Numbered from the stretch's first letter, positions 25,317 through 34,951 are shown. The stretch: 64,000 nucleotides of DNA from an uncultured Oscillospiraceae bacterium (GCA_902492455.1 CABULH010000003.1:1-64000); one strand, 5' to 3'. Translations and numbers: made by a program. Notes: generated by a model not told the origin, from the sequence alone.

Positions 25317-26924
25317 TCAGCCGACGTATACTTCTTTGCCTTCCAGATAGTTGTTCATCTGCTTGATCAGAGTTTCCAGCTTGCCGGCGCTTACCTTATA
25401 GGTTTCTCCTGTGTTCAAACGGCAGGTATAGGTGTTAGCGTCCGCCGCAAAGAATTCGGCGACAAAGTCTTCCCCGCCTTCGTGGGTGATCCGAATCGCT
25501 ATTTCCGGATCACCGGCAGGCTCCACTTCCATCGCCCCGGTACGCCGGATTCCCATCATCACCTGATACAGATTACGGAACTGTTTGGTATTCAGCTGTT
25601 TGCCGTCCACCGTTACCTTGAGATTCTTTTCCGTATCCTTTTCATCCGGAAAATGCTCCAGCTTAAAGATGGTGTCTGTACCCTGATTGGTGATCGTGAC
25701 AGAAGAGACGGTTTGGATATTCAGTGCAAACAGCAGTACATCCGCCACATCATCATATTGTGTCTCCGCCCACGGCACCGAGGTTGCAGATACCAGGTAG
25801 ATCACCCGGATATCATCCACCATGCAGTAATAGTTGCCATTCTCATCCTTATTACCCAGCGTTACCGTGTGAGCGCTGACATTGTAGTACTTGGTGCTTT
25901 CCGTCGCCTCAGAACCAGAAGAGGTGGAGGCGGCGGAAGAGGTATCTCCTGAAGATTCGGTGGTTTTTACCGCCACGTTGAGTTTCGCCACCGAATAGGG
26001 ATCGTCGAACCCATAGGCAGTAAGATCCTCGGCCGTAGGATAGGCCACCACCGCTTTATTGGCTGTCAGCGAGGCCGATGTGCTGGCGAGGGAGCCGATA
26101 GCATCCGCATTGGTGGGCCGGAGGTACGGGAGGGTCAAGAGATACTCGGAATAGGTCGTGATATCGGTGTCCTCCGACGTGATCGCCCGGAAGGCAAACT
26201 TCTGGCTGCGCACCTTACCGCTGAGCTCCATATCCCGCAGAATCGCCGTGCCGTTGCTGTCGTCGGAATTCACGGTGGGTTTGGTATACAGGGTAGTACC
26301 GATATAGCTCAGGGAATCCTTCAGCAGCGTGGTCCCGAAAGAGGTGGACATCAGATAAACCGCCTCATTTCCGGACATCCGGACATAATACCCTTCTTTG
26401 AAGGGCGTTTCATCTCCCAGTTCAAAGGTGGCCTGGGTGTCGTCATGATAGGTCACCGTTACCGTCGCGGCGGGAGTATCCAGGCCATAATCCGCTGGAT
26501 TCTCCGCCTTATCCGCCACCTTTTTGGAGGCGGTAACCGAACTTAAGGTTTTGGTGAGAGAGCTGATGGCGGAGGTGTTCACCGGCAGATCCTTATACAG
26601 CTGGGCCACCAGTTCCTCCTCATCGTTGGGAGAGATTTCAAATTCCTCCCCTTTACGAGCGGACGTCACCACCTCGCCGTCCTCGTCCTTTTCCTCCTCG
26701 ACGGCGGTAATATTAACCGTCACCTTTTTTACAGGATTCTCAACGGTTTCTCCCTCGCTGTCCTTGCTCTTGTCCAGCAGCGAAATGCTGGGATCGCTGG
26801 ATGCGGGAGAGGAAGAGGCGCTGTCGCCGGTGGTATTCGGCAGCAGGAGCAGGACAGCCAGCAGGGCCCCCAGCACCACGATGCCGATACCGGCGATAAT
26901 CAGCGTTCGTACCTGTTTGCTCAT
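25317..26924 (-). CDS. DUF4340 domain membrane-anchored protein
   Basis: 535 residues: a single N-terminal membrane anchor (about 8-28), a Ser/Asp-rich linker, then repeated DUF4340-type regions (LVAQLYKDLPVNTSAISSLT... and YGLDTPAATVTVTYHDD..., later YGFDDPYSVAKLNVAVKTTE). DUF4340 proteins accompany Gld-type ABC exporters. It overlaps the upstream gldG-like gene by 4 bases (ATGA), and is last of a four-gene minus-strand operon. It probably acts on the outer face of the membrane as an accessory of the exporter; biochemical role unknown. Confidence 0.85.
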   Translation of the reverse strand: MSKQVRTLIIAGIGIVVLGALLAVLLLLPNTTGDSASSSPASSDPSISLLDKSKDSEGETVENPVKKVTVNITAVEEEKDEDGEVVTSARKGEEFEISPNDEEELVAQLYKDLPVNTSAISSLTKTLSSVTASKKVADKAENPADYGLDTPAATVTVTYHDDTQATFELGDETPFKEGYYVRMSGNEAVYLMSTSFGTTLLKDSLSYIGTTLYTKPTVNSDDSNGTAILRDMELSGKVRSQKFAFRAITSEDTDITTYSEYLLTLPYLRPTNADAIGSLASTSASLTANKAVVAYPTAEDLTAYGFDDPYSVAKLNVAVKTTESSGDTSSAASTSSGSEATESTKYYNVSAHTVTLGNKDENGNYYCMVDDIRVIYLVSATSVPWAETQYDDVADVLLFALNIQTVSSVTITNQGTDTIFKLEHFPDEKDTEKNLKVTVDGKQLNTKQFRNLYQVMMGIRRTGAMEVEPAGDPEIAIRITHEGGEDFVAEFFAADANTYTCRLNTGETYKVSAGKLETLIKQMNNYLEGKEVYVG

Positions 26925-28789
26925 AAGTGCCTCCTCTTGATAAATACCACGAGGCAGATCACCAGGGTCAGCACTGGGATGGCGATCACAAAGATCACCA
27001 TCATGGTCATGGCAGCTGATTGCGTCAAAGTCAAGGAGTCCGACTGCACCGACTTGCCAGAGATGACGATGGCGTCCTCATTGCCGGTGATGGTATTGAC
27101 AGAATTTAACAAAACGTCTTCATTGGCAAAAGCGGCGTTGCTCAGGAAAGAGGATTCCGCCAACATCATGCCGCCGCAGACCAGCACATTGTTTTCCACC
27201 TGGTTGTTGTCGCTGTCGAAGCTGTAGGTCTGGGCGTGAGCCATGCCGATAACGGGATACTCATCCGCCGCAAACGATTTGTCCTTTTCCTCTTCGCCGG
27301 AAGAATCGGCGGAGGAAGTATCATCCTCATCGGATTTCAGCGCGTCCTTTAAGGCAATCAGCTTGGCGGATTCAGAATAGGTTAACAGATCATAATTGAC
27401 CTTGGCACTGTCGCTTTCGTTGCCCCAGTGAGTAAGCAGTTGTCGCGTCGGCCCCAAAATGACCTTACCACCCGATAGCCCCGCAGTCAGATCCTCGTCT
27501 TCCACATCTACATAGGAATAATAGGAACCCAAGTACATACTGGCGATTTTATTCATATCGGTTTCCATCACCAGATTATCGGTCACTTCGATGCCGTAAT
27601 ATTCCTCAAGATAACCGTACAGTTCCGGACAGTCGGCGGCATAATCCACCAAGACCATCAGGTTATGGCCCTTGAGGCCATCCTCGTCCATCCAATCCCG
27701 CAGCCGCTGCAGTTCCTCCTTGCTGTAGTCTTTGGAGGGCGCGGGGATCACGGCAATGGAGGTGTTCTCATCGATTTCCGCAGCAGTGGACAGGTCCACC
27801 TTCTTAATCTCGTAGCCGTTGTTTTCATAGATGGAGGTGAGACCGCTGACAGTAGATTCATTCTCTCCGTGACCCACAAACAAGGTCATAATCAGATTCT
27901 TGTCGCTGGCCACCGCATTCAGCTTGGTCATCAGCGTCTTCTCCACCAGGGAAGTATACGTATATGAGTTACCATAATAATCCGCGGCTTGAGAAGAATA
28001 TAGATTTGTATAGGCAAACTTTTGAGTTTTATCCCCGCAGATCAGGAGGGTGTCGCCGCTGGTGACATCATATTTTTTATACTGCGTCGCTACTTGCGGA
28101 TCCGTGGAATCCACATACTGAACGGTGATCCGTCCGCCGGACATGGAGACACACGTGTTCAGCGCCTCATAATACTGACGGTAAATCTTTCCAAGATCGC
28201 CATTGGCTGCGTTGTCCCGGAAAATTGATTCGTCTGCAAAAACAGTGATCTCAACCTTGCGGTCCTCACTCTTTTTCAGGTTCTCCGTTACCCCTTTGAT
28301 GATCTCCAGAGAGGTGTCGGAAAGAGAATAAGTCTGGCCCTTGGTAAGATCCAAATTCAGCGGGAACCGGTCGGCCAGGATGCCCACCACTACGTTAAAC
28401 AGGATCACGGCCGCCACAGCGGCGGCGGTGAGGGCGGTAGCCATGGTTCCAAAACGGAACCGGCGATTATCCTTTTTCTTTTTGTCCTTCTTTACCCCTT
28501 TTTTGCTCTTGCCTTCTGCGGTATCTTCCTCTTCCTGGTTCTCGCCAGCAGCGTCATCCCCCAGGAATTGCTCCAGCTCGTCAGCTCCCACGGCCTCGCC
28601 GCCGGCTGTGTCCTCATCGGCAGAATCTTTCTCCGCCACAGGCGCATCATCTGCGTCCAGGAATTGTTCCACCTCATCGGCACCGATGGTTTCGTCGGCA
28701 GGAGACTCCCCGGCAGGCGTTTTCTGATCTTCCAGCGCTTCCAGGTTTTCCTGCTGATCCGGATTCTCCGGCAGATTATCCTTCTTCAT
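26921..28789 (-). CDS. GldG-family ABC transporter accessory protein
   Basis: 622 residues from ATG 28789, which follows GGAGAAGAAAA. The N-terminal 120 residues are strongly acidic (Glu/Asp) and change to a Lys-rich patch before the membrane span (about 132-156). The extracellular part is a GldG/ABC_transp_aux domain (NLDLTKGQTYSLSDTSLEII... VDYAADCPELYGYLEEYYGI). A second span at the C-terminus ends in KRRHL. Acidic cytoplasmic tails of this size are unusual for GldG. It works with the permease and ATPase encoded upstream. Confidence 0.85.
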   Translation of the reverse strand: MKKDNLPENPDQQENLEALEDQKTPAGESPADETIGADEVEQFLDADDAPVAEKDSADEDTAGGEAVGADELEQFLGDDAAGENQEEEDTAEGKSKKGVKKDKKKKDNRRFRFGTMATALTAAAVAAVILFNVVVGILADRFPLNLDLTKGQTYSLSDTSLEIIKGVTENLKKSEDRKVEITVFADESIFRDNAANGDLGKIYRQYYEALNTCVSMSGGRITVQYVDSTDPQVATQYKKYDVTSGDTLLICGDKTQKFAYTNLYSSQAADYYGNSYTYTSLVEKTLMTKLNAVASDKNLIMTLFVGHGENESTVSGLTSIYENNGYEIKKVDLSTAAEIDENTSIAVIPAPSKDYSKEELQRLRDWMDEDGLKGHNLMVLVDYAADCPELYGYLEEYYGIEVTDNLVMETDMNKIASMYLGSYYSYVDVEDEDLTAGLSGGKVILGPTRQLLTHWGNESDSAKVNYDLLTYSESAKLIALKDALKSDEDDTSSADSSGEEEKDKSFAADEYPVIGMAHAQTYSFDSDNNQVENNVLVCGGMMLAESSFLSNAAFANEDVLLNSVNTITGNEDAIVISGKSVQSDSLTLTQSAAMTMMVIFVIAIPVLTLVICLVVFIKRRHL

Positions 28790-28805
28790 TTTTCTTCTCC
28801 TCCCC

Positions 28806-29513
28806 TCAGCTCCATCTCTTGCGATCCAGCACACGCACGGTCAGGAACAGGAACAGCACCTGCATGCTCAGGAAAAAGAGAATGTCGTCATAATGGATCA
28901 CGCCAATGGTGAAATCGTTATACCGCTGGCTGATGGACAGAAAATCCACAATAGCGGCCAGCCAGCTGGCGCTAAAGAGATACTTGAGGTTGTCGATCAT
29001 CAGCAGGGCAAAGGAAACCACAAATGTACCTAAAGCCGCGATAAACTGGCTCTCCGTCAGGCTGGAGATCAGCATGCCGATGGCAATAATCATGCCGCTC
29101 ATCAGCAGCAAACCCACAATGTTGCCGATGATCACCATCCAGTCCGGGGTGACCTGCACGGCGATCACCACAGCGTAGACAATGGTGATGGACAAGCCGA
29201 TGGCGAACATCAGCAGGGCCGAGAGGAACTTACCCACCACAATACCCGTCAGGCTGGTGGGTGCTGTGAGCAGTGCCTGGTCGGTTTTCTGGCGTTTTTC
29301 CTCACTGAACAGCCGCATGGTTAAGATCGGCAGCACCAGCAGCAGCACGATAGTGAAAAGATTACCGAATACGCTGCTCATGTCCGCAGATCCGGAAGCC
29401 AGATTGTACAGGAAGAAGAACCAGCCGGAGAAGCAGAATAGAACGGCCATCACCACATATCCCACAGGGGAGGTGAAGAAGGCCCGGAATTCCCGTTTAA
29501 ATACCGCCGTCAT
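28806..29513 (-). CDS. ABC-2 type permease (GldF-like)
   Basis: 235 residues, six predicted spans; begins MTAVFKREFRAFFTSPVGYV, typical of ABC-2 permeases of Gld/Nos type, with EEKRQKTDQALLTAPTSLTG in the first cytoplasmic loop. Its start overlaps the end of the ATPase gene by 4 bases. It should form the membrane channel of the exporter with the ATPase at 29510-30478. Confidence 0.9.
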   Translation of the reverse strand: MTAVFKREFRAFFTSPVGYVVMAVLFCFSGWFFFLYNLASGSADMSSVFGNLFTIVLLLVLPILTMRLFSEEKRQKTDQALLTAPTSLTGIVVGKFLSALLMFAIGLSITIVYAVVIAVQVTPDWMVIIGNIVGLLLMSGMIIAIGMLISSLTESQFIAALGTFVVSFALLMIDNLKYLFSASWLAAIVDFLSISQRYNDFTIGVIHYDDILFFLSMQVLFLFLTVRVLDRKRWS

Positions 29514-30478
29514 TTCTTTTTACCCCCTTTTTTCGCCGCCTGCGGCACCCGCTCCCTCGTCAGCATGGTGAAGATATCCTCCAGGGTCATCTCCATGGAC
29601 TTAAGGCCCATCAGGGGCCAGTTGCGGGCCGCCAGCCGTTCAAACAGCTCCCGGCGTATGTCCGCGCCTTCCGACGGCTCCACAGCATACTCGCATATGC
29701 CCGGCTCCCGCACACCCAGGGCGGTAACCTTTTCCACACCGGGAATCCGGGAAATCAGCGCCTGCACATCGCCTTCCGGTCCGGCTACCCGAACCAGCAT
29801 CCGGCGGTCGCTGGAATACTTCTCCGACAGCGCCTTAGGAGTATCATCCGCCACAATGACGCCCTTGTTGATAACCACGATACGGTCACAGACCGCTTCG
29901 ATCTCGGGCAGAATATGGGAGGACAGAATGACCGTATGATGCTTGCCGAGACTTTTGATTAAGGAGCGGATTTCGATGATCTGGTTCGGGTCCAGACCGA
30001 CGGTGGGCTCATCGAGGATCAATACCGGCGGATTGCCGATCAATGCCTGGGCAAAGCCCACCCGCTGTTTGTAGCCCTTAGACAGATTCTTGATTAAACG
30101 GCCGTACACGTCTTCAATCTTCACCAGGCGGCATATTTCCGCGATATGCTTCTGCCGGGGAAGCTTGCATTTTTTCAGGTCATACATGAAGTCCAAATAT
30201 TCCCGCACCGTCATGTCCAGATATAGCGGCGGCTGTTCCGGCAGATAACCGATTGCGGCTTTGGCTTCGTTGGGCTCCTCCAGCACGTCATGACCGTTGA
30301 TCTTCGCCACGCCCTCGCTGGCCGATAAATATCCTGTGAGAATGTTCATGGTGGTGGTTTTGCCCGCGCCGTTGGGGCCGAGGAAACCCAGGATCTCTCC
30401 TTCATCCACCTGGAAGCTGATATTCTGCACCGCGCAGTGGGCGCCATACCGCTTCGTGAGGTTTTGTACCTCGATCAT
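29510..30478 (-). CDS. ABC transporter ATPase (GldA-like)
   Basis: 322 residues from ATG 30478 (MIEVQNLTKRYG). Walker A GPNGAGKTT, Q-loop region YLPEQPPLYLD, signature LSKGYKQR, Walker B LILDEPTVGLD and H-loop ILSSHILPEIE are all present, and a C-terminal extension of about 100 residues is typical of the ABC-2 exporter class. First gene of the four-gene operon. Substrate unknown; related systems move surface polysaccharide, lipid or antimicrobial compounds. Confidence 0.92.
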   Translation of the reverse strand: MIEVQNLTKRYGAHCAVQNISFQVDEGEILGFLGPNGAGKTTTMNILTGYLSASEGVAKINGHDVLEEPNEAKAAIGYLPEQPPLYLDMTVREYLDFMYDLKKCKLPRQKHIAEICRLVKIEDVYGRLIKNLSKGYKQRVGFAQALIGNPPVLILDEPTVGLDPNQIIEIRSLIKSLGKHHTVILSSHILPEIEAVCDRIVVINKGVIVADDTPKALSEKYSSDRRMLVRVAGPEGDVQALISRIPGVEKVTALGVREPGICEYAVEPSEGADIRRELFERLAARNWPLMGLKSMEMTLEDIFTMLTRERVPQAAKKGGKKK

Positions 30479-30490
30479 GTTGACTACCAT

Positions 30491-30905
30491 CCCTTTCTTC
30501 CCGGCACCGGGGATCCTGCAGCAGTCCGCAGGATTCCGCCGTCCGGTGCCTGTACACGCGCTTTCATTTTATCGGATACTGCCTGCGCATTTGTAAACAG
30601 TCTATAAAACTTGTGTGTTTTTCCTGTGTTTTTCCCGTTCACAAAAGCGAAACTTTATAACTTTTCCAGTATAGCATCTCTTGTCTGGTTTTTCAATGCC
30701 GCATTTTGGTGCTTTTCGGCACCTTGCAGTGCTAGAATCTAAGACATTGCTTATTGTGACAAAATGATGCATAAACGAATAAAACAATTTGTAGGGTGGT
30801 AAAACTGAAAAAAGACGGAATACCCACTCCCCCGGTTGCCGAAAGCCGAGGGAATGTGGTATACTCCATACAGCAGACGGCTGCAGCGAAAGGCGGATAT
30901 AATCG
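30491..30905. other. Divergent region between the ABC operon and sbcD
   Basis: Holds two promoters. Minus strand: TTGAAA (30691-30696), 17 bases, TATACT (30668-30673) for the ABC operon, whose leader of about 180 bases includes a strong hairpin (GGCACCGG..CCGGTGCC with inner ATCCTGC/GCAGGAT, 30502-30552). Plus strand: TTGCCG (30836-30841), 18 bases, TATACT (30860-30865) for sbcD. No gene is supported. Confidence 0.65.
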
Positions 30906-32036
30906 ATGAAATTTCTTCACCTGGCGGATTTACACCTGGGAAAATGCGTTTTAGAAGCTTCCATGTTGGAGGATCAGCAACATTTTCTGGAGGATGTGCT
31001 GGAAATTGCCCTGCAGGAACAGGTGAACGCTATCGTTGCGGCGGGTGATCTTTACGATCGTTCGGTTCCTCCTGCCGAGGCGGTAGAGGTTCTGGACGCT
31101 TTTCTGCAGAAGGCGAACCAGGCCGGTATTTCGGTGCTTGCTGTTTCGGGCAATCACGACTCACCAGAAAGGCTGCAATTTCTCAGCGGTATCTTGGCGC
31201 AGCAGGGCGTGCACATTGCCGGACTCTATGACGGCTGCCTGCGCAGGGTTACCCTGGAGGATGAACATGGACCGGTTCATTTTTATCTGCTGCCCTTTGT
31301 GAAGCCTGCCTTTGTGCGCCATGCTCTGCATCGGGACACCGCCGACACGGACGCCGCTGTGCGGGCCGCTTTGGAGGGATATCCGGAGCAGATGAAAGAA
31401 CGGAATGTGTTGGTGGCTCACCAGTTTGTCTGTGCGGGCGGTGCGCAGCCTGCCACTTGTGAATCGGAAACTTTATCAGTGGGCGGCACCGATCAGGTGG
31501 ATGTTTCCGCTTTCGATGCTTTCGATTACGTGTCCCTGGGCCATCTGCATCAGGCACAGGCGGTTGGCCGGGAAACCGTGCGCTATGCGGGCTCTCCGCT
31601 GAAATATTCCCTATCCGAAACCAGACACCGCAAAAGCGTTGCCCTGGTGACGATGGAAGAAAAAGGACAAGTGGATATCCGCTTAATTCCAGTGCTTCCC
31701 CGGCGGGATCTTCGTCGGATATGCGGGGAACTGCCGGATTTGCTGGCGGCGGCCAGGGAAGCTCAGGAGGGCCGGGAGGATTATATTTGGGCGGTTCTGA
31801 CCGGCGATCCGGGGCTGGATCCCGCGCAGCGGCTGCGGCTGCTTTACCCCAATCTGCTCCATGTGGAAACGGTTTGTCAAGAGGCAGAGATGAAAGCGGA
31901 AGAGGAGGAGTCTTTGTCCCCGCAGCTGTCGGAGGAGGAGCTTTTCGACGCCTTTTTTCGTACAGTCAACGGCCGTTCCATGAGCCCCTCTCAGCAGAGG
32001 CGGGTGGAAACTTCCCTGTCCCGGCTGCGGGATTAA
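30906..32036 (+). CDS. sbcD: Exonuclease subunit SbcD (Mre11 family)
   Basis: 376 residues. The metallophosphoesterase motifs are complete: DLHLG near the N-terminus, GDLYDR, GNHDSP and GHLHQ. The C-terminal capping region has the typical SbcD type 5-exonuclease domain. SbcD normally acts with the SMC-like ATPase SbcC to open hairpins and trim DNA ends, and sbcC usually follows directly. Here the next gene is an unrelated XRE regulator about 120 bases on, so sbcC is absent from this locus. Confidence 0.93.
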   Translation: MKFLHLADLHLGKCVLEASMLEDQQHFLEDVLEIALQEQVNAIVAAGDLYDRSVPPAEAVEVLDAFLQKANQAGISVLAVSGNHDSPERLQFLSGILAQQGVHIAGLYDGCLRRVTLEDEHGPVHFYLLPFVKPAFVRHALHRDTADTDAAVRAALEGYPEQMKERNVLVAHQFVCAGGAQPATCESETLSVGGTDQVDVSAFDAFDYVSLGHLHQAQAVGRETVRYAGSPLKYSLSETRHRKSVALVTMEEKGQVDIRLIPVLPRRDLRRICGELPDLLAAAREAQEGREDYIWAVLTGDPGLDPAQRLRLLYPNLLHVETVCQEAEMKAEEEESLSPQLSEEELFDAFFRTVNGRSMSPSQQRRVETSLSRLRD

Positions 32037-32157
32037 TTTTATTTTTACTGTAAAAGCAGGGAATCAACTTTGTTTTTTCTTTGTTATTTGATCTTAATTG
32101 GTATATAATGGGTAAAATAGAGTATGGCTTACAGAAGTGGCTAGGGAGGATGAACCG

Positions 32158-32745
32158 ATGGATATAGGCGCCCTCAAAAAAATCGTTGCCGCCAATATCG
32201 CGGCTCTGCGTACTGCCAATCGAATGACGCAATTGGAGCTTGGTGAAAAACTGAATTATTCTGATAAAGCCATTTCTCGGTGGGAACGAGGGGACGCTGT
32301 CCCGGATGCTGGGGTACTGCTGCAGATGAGCCGTCTTTTCGGCGTAACGGTGGACTATCTGCTGCATGAGCATGCAGCAAATAGTCGCTCCGAAAACCTG
32401 CCCCCTCGGCACAGTAACCACAAGACCATCGCCATGATTTCTTTTATCGGCGTGTGGACGGTTGCCCTGTTGATTTTTGTGGTTTTTTATTTACTGGGGA
32501 GAATCGAGTGGCTGACTTTTGTCTATGCGCTGCCAGTATCCCTGATCCTGCTGCTGGTGCTGAATTCCCTCTGGGGAAAAAGACGGCGGAACCTGTATGT
32601 CATCTCGCTGCTTATCTGGAGCATTTTGGGAGCAGTCTATCTTTCTCTGTTGGAGAAGAATTGGTGGATCCTTTTTTTGCTGGGTATTCCCGCGCAAATC
32701 ATCACCTGTCTTTGTTTTCGCATTCATCCCAAACGGCAGAAATAA
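32158..32745 (+). CDS. XRE regulator fused to a membrane domain
   Basis: 195 residues from ATG 32158, with AGGGAGG upstream. Residues 4-66 are a Cro/C1 HTH (IAALRTANRMTQLELGEKLN, SDKAISRWERGDAVP). Residues about 85-195 contain four membrane spans with the sequence TVALLIFVVFYLLGRIEWLT. Membrane-bound XRE proteins of this type are common in Clostridia and may sense envelope or small-molecule signals. Promoter TTGTTA-17-TATAAT at 32081-32109. Confidence 0.85.
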   Translation: MDIGALKKIVAANIAALRTANRMTQLELGEKLNYSDKAISRWERGDAVPDAGVLLQMSRLFGVTVDYLLHEHAANSRSENLPPRHSNHKTIAMISFIGVWTVALLIFVVFYLLGRIEWLTFVYALPVSLILLLVLNSLWGKRRRNLYVISLLIWSILGAVYLSLLEKNWWILFLLGIPAQIITCLCFRIHPKRQK

Positions 32746-32931
32746 GGGCTAAATGGCCACTCTCGGAATTGTAGAGTCGGCTTGTGAGTTCTCTATATTT
32801 CCGGCTTTGAGTTGTATAGCTTCTGGATGCAGCTGTAAATGGATTTTCCTTCCCTCCAAAGGTACAATGTTTTTGTGGTGCCCTGAGAAGAGTGCCGCCG
32901 CCATTGTATTTTTGAAAGCGAGGAATCATCT

Positions 32932-33819
32932 ATGGCTGGATTTATATTAAGCTGCTGTTCCACTGCCGACCTGTCGGAGGAGCATTTTCGCAAAAGAAAC
33001 ATCTCTTACATCTGCTTCCACTATTCGCTGGACGGGAAGCAATATCCGGACGACTTGGGAAAAACCATGCCTTTTGATGAGTTCTATGCCGCTATGGCCA
33101 AAGGGGCGGAGACCAAAACCTCCCAAGTAAATGCGGACGAATTCATCTCCTACTTTACACCCTTCCTGGAACAAGGGTTGGATGTGCTGCATGTCTGCCT
33201 GTCATCCGGTCTTTCCGGCGTGTATAATTCTGCCAACGTGGCGAAAGACACCCTTCTTGAAAAATTCCCTGACAGAAAAATTTTTGTGGTGGATTCCCTG
33301 GGGGCCTCCTCCGGATATGGCCTGCTGATGGACAAACTGGCGGATTTGCGGGATGAGGGAATGACCATCGACGACCTGTACGCATGGACCGAAACGCATA
33401 AGCTGGAACTTCACCATTGGTTTTTCTCCACCGATCTTAGTTTTTACGTGAAAGGCGGCCGTATTTCCAAACCGGCGGGCTGGTTCGGCACCGTGCTGAA
33501 AATCTGCCCGCTGCTCAACATGGACAATCTTGGCCGGCTGATTCCCCGGCAGAAGCTGCGGGGCAAGAAAAACGTCATCAAAGAGATCGTCAACCGGATG
33601 GAAGAGCACGCCCAGAACGGACTGGACTACAGCGGCAAATGCACCATTTCCAATTCCGCTTGCTTTGAGGATGCCCGCGCAGTGGCTGATTTGGTGGAGG
33701 CGCGTTTTCCCAAGCTCAATGGCAAGGTGGAAATTAACAGCGTGGGCACGACCATCGGCAGTCACACCGGTCCAGGAACCGTGGCTTTGTTCTTCTGGGG
33801 CGATGAACGGCGGGATTGA
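32932..33819 (+). CDS. DegV family fatty-acid-binding protein
   Basis: 295 residues, a full-length DegV fold. The N-terminus contains the Cys-Ser-Thr region CCSTADLS, and TSQVNADEF and GLSGVYNSAN are typical ligand-loop sequences of the family; RGKKNVIKEIVNRM lies in the second domain. DegV/FakB proteins bind fatty acids and hand them to the kinase FakA; no fakA is nearby, so a general lipid-binding role is all that can be said. Seven bases separate it from the downstream membrane protein. Confidence 0.9.
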   Translation: MAGFILSCCSTADLSEEHFRKRNISYICFHYSLDGKQYPDDLGKTMPFDEFYAAMAKGAETKTSQVNADEFISYFTPFLEQGLDVLHVCLSSGLSGVYNSANVAKDTLLEKFPDRKIFVVDSLGASSGYGLLMDKLADLRDEGMTIDDLYAWTETHKLELHHWFFSTDLSFYVKGGRISKPAGWFGTVLKICPLLNMDNLGRLIPRQKLRGKKNVIKEIVNRMEEHAQNGLDYSGKCTISNSACFEDARAVADLVEARFPKLNGKVEINSVGTTIGSHTGPGTVALFFWGDERRD

Positions 33820-33825
33820 GGCCGG

Positions 33826-34431
33826 ATGATGGATAGAAAAGGGGTTGCGGAAAAGGCCGCGAAGCTGATCCGTGCCGGTACTGTCCCACCGGTATTGGTT
33901 TGTGCGCTGCTGCTGATCGTATATTTCTTTTGTCCCGATGTGTTCGCCGGCCCTGTGCAGCTGGCGCTTTCCCTTTTGTTTTTGGTCGCTGTTCCCTTAC
34001 TGGCTTATCCGCTGGCCGCGCTGCTCCCCCTCTACAGAAAGCAGGGGCGGGAGGGTCAAAGGAACCTAGCTTTCCTTCTCAACCCGTTGGGTTACCTGGC
34101 CGCGGTGATATACGGCTGTTCAGCCGACGTGAGCCGGTCGCTGCTGTTGATTTATCTCACTTATTTTTTATCCGTCGCCGTGCTGCTGATCTTCAATAAG
34201 GTTCTTCGGCAGAGGGCCAGCGGGCATGCGTGCGGTATTGCCGGTCCGCTGATCCTTTTGATCTACTTCATCGGCTGGATGTGCGTTTTGCCCTGTGCGA
34301 TTATTTTTGCCGCCGTGACCTGGTCATCCTTATATCTGCATCGGCACACGCCGGGAGAACTCACCGCCGGAAGCGTAACGGCTCTTCTTTCTTTTGTCAT
34401 GAGCCTGCTCCTGGTTTCCTGGCTGATCTGA
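33826..34431 (+). CDS. Small membrane protein resembling degenerate PAP2 phosphatase
   Basis: 201 residues with about six membrane spans. The segment NKVLRQRASGHACGIAGP recalls the PSGH motif of PAP2 lipid phosphatases, and SSLYLHRHTPGELTAG recalls the SRxxxxxHxxxD motif, but the key Pro, Arg and terminal Asp are replaced. It is probably related to this superfamily but may be inactive or have a different function. It follows the degV gene by 7 bases and is likely co-transcribed, a lipid-related pairing. Confidence 0.65.
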   Translation: MMDRKGVAEKAAKLIRAGTVPPVLVCALLLIVYFFCPDVFAGPVQLALSLLFLVAVPLLAYPLAALLPLYRKQGREGQRNLAFLLNPLGYLAAVIYGCSADVSRSLLLIYLTYFLSVAVLLIFNKVLRQRASGHACGIAGPLILLIYFIGWMCVLPCAIIFAAVTWSSLYLHRHTPGELTAGSVTALLSFVMSLLLVSWLI

Positions 34432-34519
34432 AAACCTTTGCCGAATGCAAGGGCCCGCGAAATGCTTCCCTCGTTTTGCACACGCATGGTTTAAACGGAT
34501 TTTTATGACAATCTTACTC

Positions 34520-34548
34520 TTTACATTTCCCTCCCTGTGTGATATACT
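34520..34548 (+). promoter_or_regulatory. Promoter of rpsO
   Basis: TTTACA (34520-34525), 17 bases, TATACT (34543-34548). The roughly 125-base leader that follows could hold an S15 autoregulatory structure; CTGGGTATCAACCAG (34563-34577) forms a small hairpin there. Confidence 0.7.
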
Positions 34549-34681
34549 AGTTCGCGCATATGTGCTGGGTATCAACCAGCAATAGCTATCCTTTACCCGG
34601 ACGGCGGAGTACGCCCCCTTTGGGAAAGCCTCTTTCCCCGCTCTGGGTTTACGGAAATATTCAAAATGAGGTGTCAGAACA

Positions 34682-34945
34682 ATGCTGCCAGAAGAAAAAA
34701 CTGCTATCATGCAGGAGTACGCCACCCATGAAGGAGACACCGGTTCTCCCGAAGTGCAGATCGCGGTCCTCACCAAACGGATCAACGACCTGACCGAGCA
34801 TCTGAAGATCCACAAAAAGGATCATCATTCCCGCCGGGGCCTGCTGAAGATGGTCGGCCATCGCCGCAATCTGCTTAACTACCTGATGAAGAAGGATATC
34901 AACCGGTATCGTTCCATCATCGAGAAACTGGGCATCCGTAAATAA
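34682..34945 (+). CDS. rpsO: Ribosomal protein S15
   Basis: 87 residues, full length. It starts MLPEEKTAIMQEYATHEGDT and includes the family signature HKKDHHSRRGLLKMVGHRR. S15 binds the central domain of 16S rRNA early in 30S assembly. Followed by pnp, the classical rpsO-pnp order; a hairpin and a second structured stretch lie between the two genes. Confidence 0.98.
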   Translation: MLPEEKTAIMQEYATHEGDTGSPEVQIAVLTKRINDLTEHLKIHKKDHHSRRGLLKMVGHRRNLLNYLMKKDINRYRSIIEKLGIRK

Positions 34946-34951
34946 GTATTA

